Counted from the first letter of the stretch, positions 46,201 to 55,875 are shown. The stretch: DNA of 64,000 nt from Canna indica (GCA_034359265.1 CP136890.1:84035501-84099500), one strand, 5' to 3'. Program-made: numbers and translations. Notes: generated from the letters alone by a model not told the origin.

Positions 46201-49200
46201 ACTCCAACCAATCGAGTCAAATGCTTTCGCAAAGTCGATTTTAAGGAGGATTCCATCTTCATGAGATTGATGACAGCCCCATACCGTTTCGTGGACCCCC
46301 ATGAAGCAGTCAAGAGTGCTACGGTGAGCCATGAATGCATTTTGATTGCCACTAACCAAGCAGTGAATGAATGGCTTCAGTCGGGTGGAGAGGATCTTGG
46401 AAAATATACGAACAATCATCGACTCCAGGCTGATAGGTCTATAGTCAGATATATGAGAAGCTCCATCAAACTTCGGGATCAATACTATGAAGCCCGAATT
46501 GAATCTTCTTAATAACTCAGGCTTGAGATAAATTTCATGAAAAATGCTATAGAGATCGAGCCGCAAAGTCTCCCAGAAAGCAAGAAAAAATTCGGAGGAG
46601 AGGCCATCGGGGCCTGCCGCTTTATTTCGACCAAGATCTTGAATAGCAGTCTTGATCTCAGATACAGTGAAAGGTGAGTCCATGACCAAGCCAGCCGTCT
46701 CAGGTAATGTCGGCATCGCAATCAATGACCAGTTGAGCTTCAGTAAGGGCTTACTATAGTGACCGAGCAAGTTTTTGAAATGGGCACGAAATGCCTCTAT
46801 AATCTCGATTGAGTCATATAAAATTCCAGACTCAGTCATAATGTGATGGATCCAATTTTTTCTTTTCTTAATAGAAGCCCATTGATGATAAAATCTTGAA
46901 TTTTGATCGCCATCTTTCATCCAACGAATTTTTGCACGTTGACGCCAATATGCAGCCTCATCATGGTAGAAGTCATTTAATTCGGACTTGTGAGATTTCA
47001 GCAGGAGAAATTCCTGATGAGAGAGGTCCATCAACTCTGTCTTACTGTTGAGATGGTCAATTTCGGCCTCAAGAGAGATCTTTTTTATTTTATTTTCTTT
47101 TTTGATTATGGCAGACCATTGCAATATAGTGCTACGGAGCCGCTTCCAGCGAGAAATCCAGGAAGAGCAAGCTGAGGAGGAAGAAGGAGGCTCCGACCAT
47201 GCTGCATTGATAATTCGCCGAAAATGAGCCTTGCTTAGCCACCAATTTTCAAGTCGGAACCATCGCCCATTATGGGAGGAGGGAATACCGGCTCGGAAGA
47301 GGAGAGCGTTGTGGTCCGATAGCCTTCTTTCTCCGCCGATAACAGCAGCCAAGGGGAGAGAAATAGAAGTAGGCAAAGAAATTAATACGCGGTCCAGCCG
47401 AGCAAGGCGGGGAGAAGGTTGATTATTCGACCAAGTGAATTGGCGGCCAGAGATCGGTAGATCGATCAATTCAAAATCAGCAATGAGCTTGGAGAGCAAG
47501 GCCGAGTCGGAGGCGGAGCCTTGACAGTTACGACGCTCATGTTGGAAGCGCGTCACGTTGAAGTCCCCACCAATAATATAACGAGCTGCTGGGTCGGACA
47601 GTAGAGCACCCAGATCAGAAAAGAAAGCTCTTCTACCCGCCCGGCGAGGAGGACCATATATACTAATGAAAACCAATGTCTGATTTGAGCGGCGCTGCTC
47701 AAGCTTGACCATCAGATAGTGATCACCGACACATGACGACGATGGGATCCACAATGATTCCTCCCATATAAGTATTTGCCCGCCGGAAAGCCCGACTGCA
47801 TCGGCGACAATGAAACCCGGATGACGGAAGCCAGTAAGCTGCTTGGCGCAAGAGGAGGATATATTGGCCAGCTTAGTCTCTTGTAAAGCAACTACCGAGC
47901 ATTTCCCTTCCATTACACAACACTTTACCATATATCGTTTAGCGCTGCGATTTAATCCACGGACGTTCCAAAATAATGCTGAGAAATTTGAAGTCATGGA
48001 AAATAAAAGATCACAATCTCCGATAGAACATATAGCATCATCTATTACGCCCAGGCGCACCATTCAAAGAAGAGTCCGCGATCGCCGAAAGGACCACAGC
48101 TGCAGGAGCATCCAAGTTAAAGCCCAGAGCTTCAATATTCGCTAGAAGAGATAGCTCCGTAGACGAGGTAACCGCGGATATAAGATGGCTGCCGAGAGGA
48201 GATCCAGTATCGTGAAAAGATGAAGAAGGGGAAGAAGGGAGGGCTGAGGAGGAGCCACGGCCTCCGGCACCGGTATGAACTTCATTAAGGAGGGCTTTTC
48301 GATGCTCTGCTCTCTGCGCGCAGGAGGTAGAGGATAGGTAAGTGGACCGCAATCGGCAGCTTCGACGAACCACATAACCGGGCCCTCTACGGGTCATCCT
48401 GGAGTATACATTCTTGAATCGAGATGAGCTAGGGGAGCTCGGTACATGGGGTAAGACAGGATCCGACATGGAGGTAGAAGATCCGACATTTGAAGACGGA
48501 TCGGATATCATCAATTGGGAGCAAGCAGGACCCGTGTGCCCAATAGATAGAAGGCCCTCTCCCCTAATAGCCATATATATCATATTGTCCACTGGAGTCC
48601 CGGGTGGACCCATACGAATATGAGAACCACCAACCCAATATGCGAGCAACTTGCAAAATAAGTCCAATGTAGAAGCAGATGGAAATGAATGGAACCTGTT
48701 GATATCGCAGAGATCCGATGTACAATCAGTGCACCAGTATCGAGCGGAATAAGCAAGAAGATGGCATGCCAGGCTTGCAGACGCCGAAAGGGGAGAGGAG
48801 GAGATCCTGATCGGGAAGGTGGCAGAGCGGATACGCCGATCATGCAGGTCTGCCAAGTGATACGCTCTGCCAACAGCAGGACGATCGTCCTCGGGAGCCG
48901 AGCGCGGCCCAGCAACCTTGATGGAGACGACTCCTACACCGTCCACCGGCACCACCGCCGATGAAGATGACGGAGAGGTAAGCAGGGGGGGAGGCGGCGA
49001 AGAGACTGGCTGAGGGGCCGTCTCCGACGAAGGCTCCGGAGGAGGGCTGGCGTCAAGGTCATCCTCCAGATCAGGCCCACCCGAGTCGAAGCCCGTCAGA
49101 GGAAGACCATCATTGTCACCGAAGATCCATCGGAACCAAGAGATGCGGAGCAATACCGAGTATCTACAACCGTCCGCGATCGCCAATATTTTTCGAGGAA

Positions 49201-52200
49201 TCTTGTCGAGGGAGCGAACACGGATGCGGACGCGACAGGCCTCAGATTCCGACCATCGCAGAGACCGAGCATCAATCGCATCGAATGCACCAAAGGGGCT
49301 GGTGAGCAATGCGAGAGCTTCCTCGTTCCAATATATCAGAGGAAGTCCTTCGAGAACAAGGCCGACGCTCATCTCATAGACAGGAACTGGCTCAAAAGAT
49401 TCGTCACTGGACCAGTCCTCAATGCGGAGCGAAGCGTCACCCCACCTAATGGACCTCCGCTTGATCAACGCAATTTTGTAATAAGAATTACGCTCCACCG
49501 GAGTAGTGATCAGGTATCTACCGTCTTTGAGAGATCGTTGACGCCATTGATTCCGGTGTGATGCAGCATCTCGGAAACACGAAGCAAGAAAACCAGCAAT
49601 ATCCGAACGGACACGAAGCCGACCAACGATCGACACCACCACACATCTTTCATGGAGATATCCAACCCGGTTGAGCGTAGAAGCGGAGGGGTGCAAGTGG
49701 AGCTCGACCGAGTCAGGACGGTCCGCCTCAGAGCACCCTGAAGACGAAGACCCAAGGAGAGACACCGAAGGAGGAACATCTTGCTGAACAGAAGTACCGA
49801 CAAATCGAGATGGAGGAGGCGGTGGGTGCAACAGCGATGAGGGAGAAGGAGGGGCGGGTGGGGCCGAAGACGAAGACCGAGAAGATAGAGAAGAGCCGCG
49901 ATGCGAGGAGGAAGAGCAACGGCTAGCACGATGACCGGGAATCTTACATAAGTAGCAGACCGCAGGGGCGCGACATCGAAAACTGGGGTGACCAATACGA
50001 CAACAGTTGAAACATTTCCCCGAGCGTCGGAGCTCATCAACGATGACAGATATCTTCAAAGGAGCAGGCGGAGCAGTGGAAGAAGGAGCAGGACGGGAAT
50101 GGCGAATATGCGGCGGAGGTGAAACCCACCCAGCAGTGGAAGAAGGAGCAGGACGGGAATTGTTCATAAAATCATAACTGATTTTTATCATTAGACTATG
50201 AAACCCACTCTTGAGGGAAGTAGTCATACTAGACACCCTATTTTGATGGCCTGGAGTCTCTGATGAGGGCTGGATGAAGCTGAATTCTGATGGTGCCTAG
50301 TGCTCTAAAGAAGTAAAGGTGCTGCTGCTTCGATAGCGACACCATTAGCATCATTTGGAGATCAGTAACTCTTCTCAATGTTGAAACTGATTCCAAGGTT
50401 GTTGTTAATGCTTAAATGGGTTATACAATATTCCTCGGAATCAAGACCCTAGTTATAGATATTGTCTCACTAATTAGTTGTTCTGGTGTTGTCAATATTT
50501 ATCACATTGCTGGAACTGGTTCATCTAGCATGAAAGAAATCACAATGTTTTGAGGATAAAGCGACAGGTCTTGTTCCCCTAGCAACTGGTGCGGCCAGCT
50601 TCTGTGCTCTCTAGTACTCAACATTGGGGTGCTAGAGCTCCCCACCTGCCCTTAAGTGGGCTACTTTTGTATCTTCTCTTCTTATTTTCATCTTTTTCTC
50701 TTTTTCTTTCACTCTCTCCTCTTACCTTGTACTCTATTCAGACTTCTTGAATGGAATGCAAGATGCTTTTTTCTCAAAAAAAAATATTTATCACACTCCT
50801 GGGGAGGTAAATAAAGCTTCACATGCCACAATTAAGTTTGCTAGAATAAATTATTGCACATATGTTGGTTGGAAAATTGGACCGTTGATTCAAACCATGT
50901 AATAAGCTCTGATATGCAGAGCATTAGTATATAATCTTTTTAATTGAATAAATTTACATTTTAAGATTAAAAAAAACTAGTCAGCGCTAAGTTAAAATAG
51001 TGCAAGTTACCCTTGCATCGAGCTTGGAATGTAGAATTTAATTAGTGTAGAGATATTAAGCTAAATTTGAGTCAAACAGCTATAGATGAATAGATCCAAT
51101 CCAACCTAAAAGATTAACTTGTGAGTTTTCTTTATCCTTTCACTTGGGAAATAAACCAGAACACAGGAGAACACACAAAATTTACGTGGTTTGGCAAGAT
51201 TGCCTACGTCCATGGTTGCACTAAAAGTTCTTCTCATTTCTCTTTAGGGTTTTTAGTACAAGAGAAATATTACATTGCAAGATTATATTACATGGCATGT
51301 AGAATTTAATTAGTGTAGAGATATTAAGCTAAATTTGAGTCAAACAGCTATAGATGAATAGATCCAATCCAACCTAAAAGATTAACTTGTGAGTTTTCTT
51401 TACCCTTTCACTTGGGAAATAAATCAGAACACAGGAGAACACACAAAATTTACGTGGTTTGGCAAGATTGCCTACGTCCATGGCTGCACTAAAAGTTCTT
51501 CTCATTTCTCTTTAGGGTTTTTAGTACAAGAGAAATATTACATTGCAAGATTATAAAATAGGGGAACAAAAGCCCACAACCCAACACTCTCAATATCTTC
51601 ACACGTGAAACTATTATTTTTATCCTACAACTAGTTCAACATCACACATGAAATATACTTAACAATTATTATCAAAAGGTTATTTATATATTTTTATTCA
51701 GTATTCACAAGTAAATAATCTTACAATTTCTCAAATGTCCCATTTTTTCTATATTGTTATGCAGGATCCATTAAAGTTTGTTCTTGCAGCTGGGATTGGA
51801 ACTTTGCTTCTGGTGGCTCTTGTTGTACTGCGGATTTATTTGGTAAAAAAATACGAGATTGTTCATAATGTCAAAATATAGACAAAAAAGGTGAACTTAG
51901 CAACCAAAAGTAGGTTGTTTACTGAAAAAGAGTGTTTTTTTAAAAGGTGAAAGCAAAACAAGAAAATGCCTCGAAGAAACATTTTATTGCTTTGTAGAGT
52001 TGAATAATTCCTTGTGTTTTGCTTGGTAGGTTCAATCCTTCTCATATATCATCTTTAACAAAAGGATGAGACTCAAATGTCTCCATCAACAACAGATAAC
52101 TTATCAATACCTTGTTCTTCCTTACAAAAATGTTTTCAAAATTAGTATCAAAACGTTATTTGATCAGTTGGCAGTTGCATTCACAAGTTGTCCATGTAAT

Positions 52201-54311
52201 TAATAGGAAGTAAACATCAATTATGGATCTTATTCAGTATACTTAGCAAAGCTCTGTCTGATTGAGGGCTATAATACTCTTTGATGCCATAAATCGCAAA
52301 GATTGCATGTAGGAATATGAAAAACTACGCACTAATTCAATTATGCAACAGGGGTGGAATTATGTCGGAAACAGGCTATTGTCGGCAGTGATACCTTACG
52401 AGGAAAGCGGATGGTATGATGGAGGAATGTGGGTAAAACCACCAGAGGTTAGTCAACAAAAATCGTCAAGCTAGCCGTTGTTTTTTTTTGTTTTTTGTAA
52501 TTTTAAACCTATATTTGTGGTAAAATGCTGGTAAGCTATTTTCAATACATATGATTACTGAATTGCAATTAGATATCAGAAAGAATCCTAACAGATATAT
52601 GACTCAGAAATTTTCCTTTTTAATATATTCTAGAAATCCTGAGAAGATTGGGATGTTAAAGACACTTGAACTGCCAATGTCATAAGAAAAACAAAAAAAC
52701 TTCACATGAAGATATCTTCTCTTTTTGGTAGTCCTTTGGCATTTAATTAGATGGCAAGTGTTGATGTCAGATGCTTAAGTCATGAAAATTAAATATCATC
52801 TATCCTTATGGGGAAAAAAATTCTGTAATCATGCATTAATAGGAGCTTTGTGTATAACACTGCTACTATCGTACCTAAACAAACAAGGCATCTTTTTTTT
52901 TTGACTGAAGAACAAACAAGGCATCTTAGACTGGGCAAGTAATTAACAACATATATGACATAGGAACCTGAAATATGAAGTTGATTAGCTATACTTATTC
53001 TGGAGTTTGCTCTTGTAGGACTAAGTAGTTTTATGATGGTAATGAATACTAATACAATGTCTATGGTCTTCTTTTATAAGGTACTGGCTCGCGATAGGCT
53101 GCTGGGATCCTACAAGGTATGCCCTCCTCGCAAAAATTCGCCATCTAGTGTGAACTATGAGTTTAATTTTCCAAAAGAAAGATGTTTTAAGGAGAATCAC
53201 ACAATAAAAACTGAATATGATTCACCTAATAGTTTAATTGATTATTGCATCACTTCTACTACAACCAGAGAAGAGAGAGATTTGTGGATACTTTCCTTAT
53301 AATCAATTTTATAAGAAATATCACATATAGCTGTTAATATATAAGTTGGGCATTTTCCTAACAGCATATACTTTGGAAACCAAGCTTAACATGGTAAAGA
53401 AGTCATAGCCTTCGTCTTATTTCTGCTAATTGTCTGTGTTGTATGTGGGCTTATTTGCATGCTGGGCCATCTGCTTTATTCTGCTTTTACTTTCCTGTGA
53501 TTCCGTCCATGATTCAAGTGAAATCCGGCTTGAAAGGAGACAAATTCTAAGATCTAAATTGGGCTCCTTCCTAATGCCTATGCTTTTGGAGAAAAATGAT
53601 GACCCAATCCAAAGCATAACGATAATCATAAAGTATTCCAAGTCATTTTTTCATCACCTGCAGATAAGTATACATAACTGGAGATGTTTTATTCCAACTG
53701 TCTTATCAATATAAACACTGTCCTGTGAAGTACAAATGCAAAGGGAAGCATCTAATTCTTAGCTTTCATAAACTCCACTCTTACAGCTTTCTTACCTTGA
53801 ACAATATGATCAATGTCTAGTGTTCATTGATACTAAACCCTCCAATTTCCCATATTTCACTTGCTTCAATAATTGTGTGTATTAGGTCAAACCAGTGATC
53901 AAGTTGCTGAAGCAAACATTAGTTGGGACCGGAGTTTTGCTTGTGAGTGCTGTCTCATTGTTCATTTTCGCTGATCCAGTGGAGGACTTGCTGCATTCAG
54001 TTTTTGTATCAAATGAAAATAATTTGAACCCTCCAAACTCGCAGATCAAACCTAATCTAAGGTCAATCCAAACTCTCCAGTCTTTTGAACTAGTTCAAAC
54101 TATGACTCATGTTTATCAACTTAAACTTTCACTATTGATGTATTGTAGAAAAGAAGAGCTTCTCCGTTTGCCGACGGAGGTGAAAGGCGACGATGATCTT
54201 GCAGCGGCTGCGGCAAAAGCAGCAGGTGGAAGGCCGGTCTACTGCAGGGACCGGTTTTACCGTGCCTTAGCAGGTGGACAGTACTGCAAATGGGATGATT
54301 TGCTGAATTAG
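40251..54311 (+). CDS. CGLD27: CGLD27-like chloroplast membrane protein (DUF1230)
   Basis: Exons 40251-40508, 41275-41427, 51765-51842, 52352-52447, 53081-53116, 53886-54061 and 54149-54311 give 319 aa in frame. The start MLRLQISSCVNGIKDSRS is a plausible transit peptide. The conserved body begins VPFEQRPVNEYAALKDTTLY, has hydrophobic segments in exons 2 (SLITFTILGAPIAAASF), 3 (LAAGIGTLLLVALVVLRIYL) and 6 (LVGTGVLLVSAVSLFIF), and carries the family hallmark GWNYVGNRLLSAVIPYEESG followed by WYDG and EVLARDRLLGSYKVKPV. The C-terminus has a GRPVYCRDRFYRALAGGQYC motif. CGLD27 (At5g67370 family) is conserved in plants, algae and diatoms and is linked to iron limitation; its biochemical role is unknown. 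Intron 2 is 10,337 bp because it holds two LINEs and an RNase H remnant. No coding defect is visible; whether the long intron still splices well is unknown. Confidence 0.93.
41786..43849 (-). mobile_element. 5'-truncated, decayed LINE in CGLD27 intron 2
   Basis: Flanked by identical 17-bp ATGATCTAAAGTTATAT at 41769-41785 and 43850-43866. The short T run after the left copy is the poly-A tail of a minus-strand LINE. Reading minus from 43849 it begins inside the reverse transcriptase (RIFSKVLARRLKPLMSNLIS). It continues with HKSGVRQEN, FLFTDDLILL (usual FADD changed to FTDD), FPLRYLGLPLKLGRL and an LPPKISVF zinc-finger region, with several frameshifts and stops. Opposite in orientation to CGLD27. 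Confidence 0.9.
43867..44276 (+). pseudogene. Non-LTR element RNase H region remnant, part 1
   Basis: Close to the LINE insertion point the plus strand reads WWIWNACNMVACRAPKPSPF then TIVHK, continuing after the LINE at 50173 with IITDFYH. This is the linker before the RNase H domain found in many plant non-LTR elements. The two halves are joined in frame by the 14-bp LINE duplication. Confidence 0.55.
44410..48063 (-). CDS. LINE ORF2: endonuclease and reverse transcriptase
   Basis: 1217 aa without interruption. Residues about 27-260 are an exonuclease-endonuclease-phosphatase domain: FWNVRGL (31-37), the catalytic Glu in LQETK (62), GGDFNVTRF (165-173) and SDHNALLF (249-256). This domain nicks the target DNA. 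Reverse transcriptase spans about 465-760: KAAGPDGLSSEFF (481-493), SDYRPISLESMIVRIFSKIL, KIDFAKAFDS (608-617), HKSGVRQGNPLSPFLF and the catalytic FADD (714-717). A zf-RVT region follows (LPPKISIFGWLWMRNRLLTR with CPLCSGIKESHLHLFSEC). There is no RNase H domain. All key residues appear intact, so the protein could be active. The start ATG overlaps the end of ORF1 by 26 bp. Confidence 0.93.
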   Translation of the reverse strand: MVRLGVIDDAICSIGDCDLLFSMTSNFSALFWNVRGLNRSAKRYMVKCCVMEGKCSVVALQETKLANISSSCAKQLTGFRHPGFIVADAVGLSGGQILIWEESLWIPSSSCVGDHYLMVKLEQRRSNQTLVFISIYGPPRRAGRRAFFSDLGALLSDPAARYIIGGDFNVTRFQHERRNCQGSASDSALLSKLIADFELIDLPISGRQFTWSNNQPSPRLARLDRVLISLPTSISLPLAAVIGGERRLSDHNALLFRAGIPSSHNGRWFRLENWWLSKAHFRRIINAAWSEPPSSSSACSSWISRWKRLRSTILQWSAIIKKENKIKKISLEAEIDHLNSKTELMDLSHQEFLLLKSHKSELNDFYHDEAAYWRQRAKIRWMKDGDQNSRFYHQWASIKKRKNWIHHIMTESGILYDSIEIIEAFRAHFKNLLGHYSKPLLKLNWSLIAMPTLPETAGLVMDSPFTVSEIKTAIQDLGRNKAAGPDGLSSEFFLAFWETLRLDLYSIFHEIYLKPELLRRFNSGFIVLIPKFDGASHISDYRPISLESMIVRIFSKILSTRLKPFIHCLVSGNQNAFMAHRSTLDCFMGVHETVWGCHQSHEDGILLKIDFAKAFDSIGWSFIMDMLEARGFSQIWRLWIKHILETESTIIVNGLRSLPFRHKSGVRQGNPLSPFLFILASDCLSRLLASAAQNNLIQGVLHQRIQGGIHHFLFADDLIIFCSNSAFFLENLRLLLRCFDLASGLHINPNKSSVTSLLGGLPVAEQVASFMGCHAAEFPLRYLGLPLKVGRPNRSDWYTLITKLDAKLNSWQGRLLSRGGRLTLINSSITSTSAYMLSIFKAPAWVLKEIDSRRRAFFWTGSLGRTPAGKSLVRWDHLTCSRNEGGLGILDIHAHNCARLGGWIWKIIQSADLCWVQIMERLYGDYRSWSSSSFYRIASPIWRDMIPFLELIRLGTSIKVGAGHRVRLWTDPWLDGYCPMIKFSNLYSFSTNRSCSIFEARNTLEDGTFDGWNLSFSYPVDAESLSHFTEDLNRLCSSSADDCIGWRWSSDGIYSTSSIYRILTFRGITSHSSAILWRLKLPPKISIFGWLWMRNRLLTRDRVAKWCIVLDEDCPLCSGIKESHLHLFSECDFTSAGWTFFLSGLHIPFFHIFTPAQCSRNCSSSSLIRDKLKLTLIWCWFIWFECNSRIFKERRSSPQSLAAAAASFLDCCIKCLS
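48038..50158 (-). CDS. LINE ORF1: RNA-binding protein with zinc knuckles (5' partial)
   Basis: The frame is open from the LINE end at 50158 to a stop at 48038. Upstream of 50158 the frame continues by chance through the target site, so the apparent start at 50236 is not native. The protein has a Pro/Ser repeat (SRPAPSSTA twice), then two CCHC-type knuckles (CFNCCRIGHPSFRC and CYLCKIPGHRASRC). After a Ser/Pro-rich linker comes a segment resembling DUF4283 (ASTLNRVGYLHERCVVVSIV ... ILAIADGCRYSVLLRISWF). The tail is low-complexity. ORF1 proteins coat LINE RNA. Having the knuckles before the DUF4283-like part reverses the order I expect for plant LINE ORF1. Confidence 0.8.
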   Translation of the reverse strand, partial: SRPAPSSTAGWVSPPPHIRHSRPAPSSTAPPAPLKISVIVDELRRSGKCFNCCRIGHPSFRCRAPAVCYLCKIPGHRASRCSSSSHRGSSLSSRSSSSAPPAPPSPSSLLHPPPPPSRFVGTSVQQDVPPSVSLLGSSSSGCSEADRPDSVELHLHPSASTLNRVGYLHERCVVVSIVGRLRVRSDIAGFLASCFRDAASHRNQWRQRSLKDGRYLITTPVERNSYYKIALIKRRSIRWGDASLRIEDWSSDESFEPVPVYEMSVGLVLEGLPLIYWNEEALALLTSPFGAFDAIDARSLRWSESEACRVRIRVRSLDKIPRKILAIADGCRYSVLLRISWFRWIFGDNDGLPLTGFDSGGPDLEDDLDASPPPEPSSETAPQPVSSPPPPLLTSPSSSSAVVPVDGVGVVSIKVAGPRSAPEDDRPAVGRAYHLADLHDRRIRSATFPIRISSSPLSASASLACHLLAYSARYWCTDCTSDLCDINRFHSFPSASTLDLFCKLLAYWVGGSHIRMGPPGTPVDNMIYMAIRGEGLLSIGHTGPACSQLMISDPSSNVGSSTSMSDPVLPHVPSSPSSSRFKNVYSRMTRRGPGYVVRRSCRLRSTYLSSTSCAQRAEHRKALLNEVHTGAGGRGSSSALPSSPSSSFHDTGSPLGSHLISAVTSSTELSLLANIEALGFNLDAPAAVVLSAIADSSLNGAPGRNR
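50173..50960 (+). pseudogene. Non-LTR element RNase H region remnant, part 2
   Basis: The plus strand gives MAWSL then, one frame over, DEGWMKLNSDGA, the start of a plant RNase H-like domain. Later come VETDSKVVVNA and VNIYHTPGEVNKASHATIKF, the end of that domain (the usual IPRExNxxADxLA region). Frameshifts and stops are frequent. A stretch with AATATTTATCACAT/CTGCTGG wording occurs at both 50497 and 50787 with about 250 bp of unrelated sequence between, which looks like a further small insertion. Confidence 0.5.
51029..51555. repeat. Tandem duplication of 268 bp in CGLD27 intron 2
   Basis: 51029-51287 and 51297-51555 are nearly identical. Each copy contains ACACAAAATTTACGTGGTTT and GGCAAGATTGCCTACGTCCA, a phrase common near the ends of plant LTR or TRIM elements. 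Few differences suggest a recent duplication. Confidence 0.92.
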
Positions 54312-55383
54312 TACTCATGAAGAAGAAAACATGGATCTTTTGTGTCACTTCACTTTACTAGCTAAAGCAATTACAAAAATGGTGGTTTCCATTGTTTACT
54401 GCCAGTATTGCTTTGATGTTTGTAGCTTTTACATGTAAGTAGACCATTTTCAAGGAATCAGAATGTCATATCAGAAAATTAAGTAGCAGTTTAAATTGAA
54501 ACTGAATTCCTGTGAATCTGGTGATTCATATCAGGTTATCAGATACTGCAGTACATTCTACTCAGTGTTGTATACCAAATTTTTTTGACATATAACAAGG
54601 AAAAAGGTGAATAATCAACACATTTTGGGGTATTTGTTATTATGTTTTTTAAGAAATAATCACCCAACTAGCTACTAGTGTTTTTCCTAAATATAAATGT
54701 ATAAATTTAGTATTTTTCCAAACAATATAAATTTCAAAAAAAGAAGATTATCCAATCAAATTGAACTAATACTAACTAAGATTCTCATAGTCCTGGGAAG
54801 TATTTTTGGGGTACTGAATTAAATTATTGATATGCACATTCCTATTGCAAGAACGAAGAATTGATTCCAGAAGTCCATCAAACAAACGGCAAACATATTA
54901 TCCAAGCTTTTCTTTTTCCTAATGCATAAACCAAATGCCCTCTTCCCCACAAAATGTGTCGGAAAGTTCATTCACCTACGCAAGCTTTTGCTTATCTGAT
55001 AAAAGAACACAATACATCTTCTCAAATCTCACCCTAATGGCGATCGATCAAGCAAATCCCCCAACTTTGTCACTCATACAAGACGAGGGGAATAAAGCCT
55101 CGCATTGTTTTTTCTCATCTTCACACACAATTACTGAAGGAAAACACAACAGAACATGAATTATTCCCCCTGACATGTTATCTGAAGCCCCCTTTAGCTT
55201 TGGGCCGTAGGAATGGGTTGCGCTTCTTTATTCGATGCCTTTTTCCCACACAAAGACTTTGTCGATGAAAGCTTTTATTCTCGTCAAACTTGTTCTACTT
55301 CAGCACTTCATCAGTTAGCAGTCATTGCATTTGCCAGTGTTTGGAGAACCAATTCTCCTGTGAGAGTTTGAGCTTGGAGCTCT
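54312..55383. other. Intergenic, 3' flank of CGLD27
   Basis: About 1.1 kb, AT-rich. No element ends or gene recognised; the 74-codon frame at 54935-55159 has no visible domain. Confidence 0.5.
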
Positions 55384-55391
55384 CTATATAT
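55384..55391 (+). promoter_or_regulatory. TATA box of the small W-x-PDP gene
   Basis: TATATATA in the context GAGCTCTCTATATATACTTGG, 61 bp upstream of the predicted start codon, a suitable distance for a short leader. Confidence 0.6.
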
Positions 55392-55452
55392 ACTTGGGAC
55401 GGGAGAGAATTAGAATTCCAGTTGAGTTTGCCGTCGCCTTAACTTCCCCAGT

Positions 55453-55875
55453 ATGCGACGGCCAGTGTTTACAAGATCAAGTAGATTAATCCGGTACTTC
55501 TTTTTTGCATTGATTGTGACTTGGTTTATTATATATATATTCTTGCAAGAAGTAACTTGGAAGTGAATGTAAAAGGAATTGTGTCCACATGCATGCAGTG
55601 AGGTAAAAATTAGTGGGCACGCAACTCCAGCAAGCCAAGGATTGAAGCAGCAGCAGCAACAACAAATTTGTGGAGCAGTGGATGAAGTATCATGGTGGGT
55701 TCCTGATCCAAGGACAGGGATATATTACCCTAAAGGCCATGAATGGGTGATGGAAGATGTCCCTCGAGGTGCTTCCTCTTTTCCAACAGCCTACTGGCTC
55801 AGGAACTTTGAAGGGGTTGAGAAATCTAGTGACTCACATCTCTCCAACTACGATCACCCATTTCTTGGCTTCTAA
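55453..55875 (+). CDS. Small plant protein with W-x-PDP-x-TG-x-Y motif (LEA_3-like)
   Basis: Two exons, 55453-55493 and 55599-55875, join in frame (41+277 nt) to 105 aa. The start MRRPVFTRSSRLI is basic and Ser-rich, as in a short organelle presequence. A Gln run (six) follows, then VSWWVPDPRTGIYYPKGHEW and VMEDVPRGASSFPTAYWLRN, ending DHPFLGF. The W-x-PDP-x-TG-x-Y-x-P core recalls LEA_3/SAG21-type late-embryogenesis or senescence-associated proteins, though the rest differs, so the family is tentative. The splice donor CG|GTACTT and acceptor TGCATGCAG| are good and a TATA box precedes it. No defect is visible. Confidence 0.75.

Larger units (their letters stand above)
44277..50158 (-). mobile_element. 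Plant L1-type LINE with two open reading frames
   Basis: 5882 bp, minus, flanked by identical 14-bp ATTGTTCATAAAAT at 44263-44276 and 50159-50172, with a T run (poly-A tail) next to the left copy. It contains ORF1 (zinc knuckles and a DUF4283-like region) and an uninterrupted ORF2 of 1217 aa. The 5' end begins inside ORF1 coding sequence, and its first 28 bp are repeated 60 bp further in (50073-50100 and 50131-50158), so the copy is probably 5'-truncated. It lies in CGLD27 intron 2, inside an older RNase H remnant, opposite to the gene. Perfect duplication and intact ORF2 point to a young insertion. Confidence 0.93.

Noticed and set aside
46162..46512. Plus-strand open frame of 116 codons
   Set aside because: Antisense to LINE ORF2. 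No independent support.
48038..50236. ORF1 of the LINE starting at 50236
   Set aside because: The element ends at 50158 as shown by the 14-bp duplication. Codons between 50159 and 50236 belong to the target site and an older remnant.
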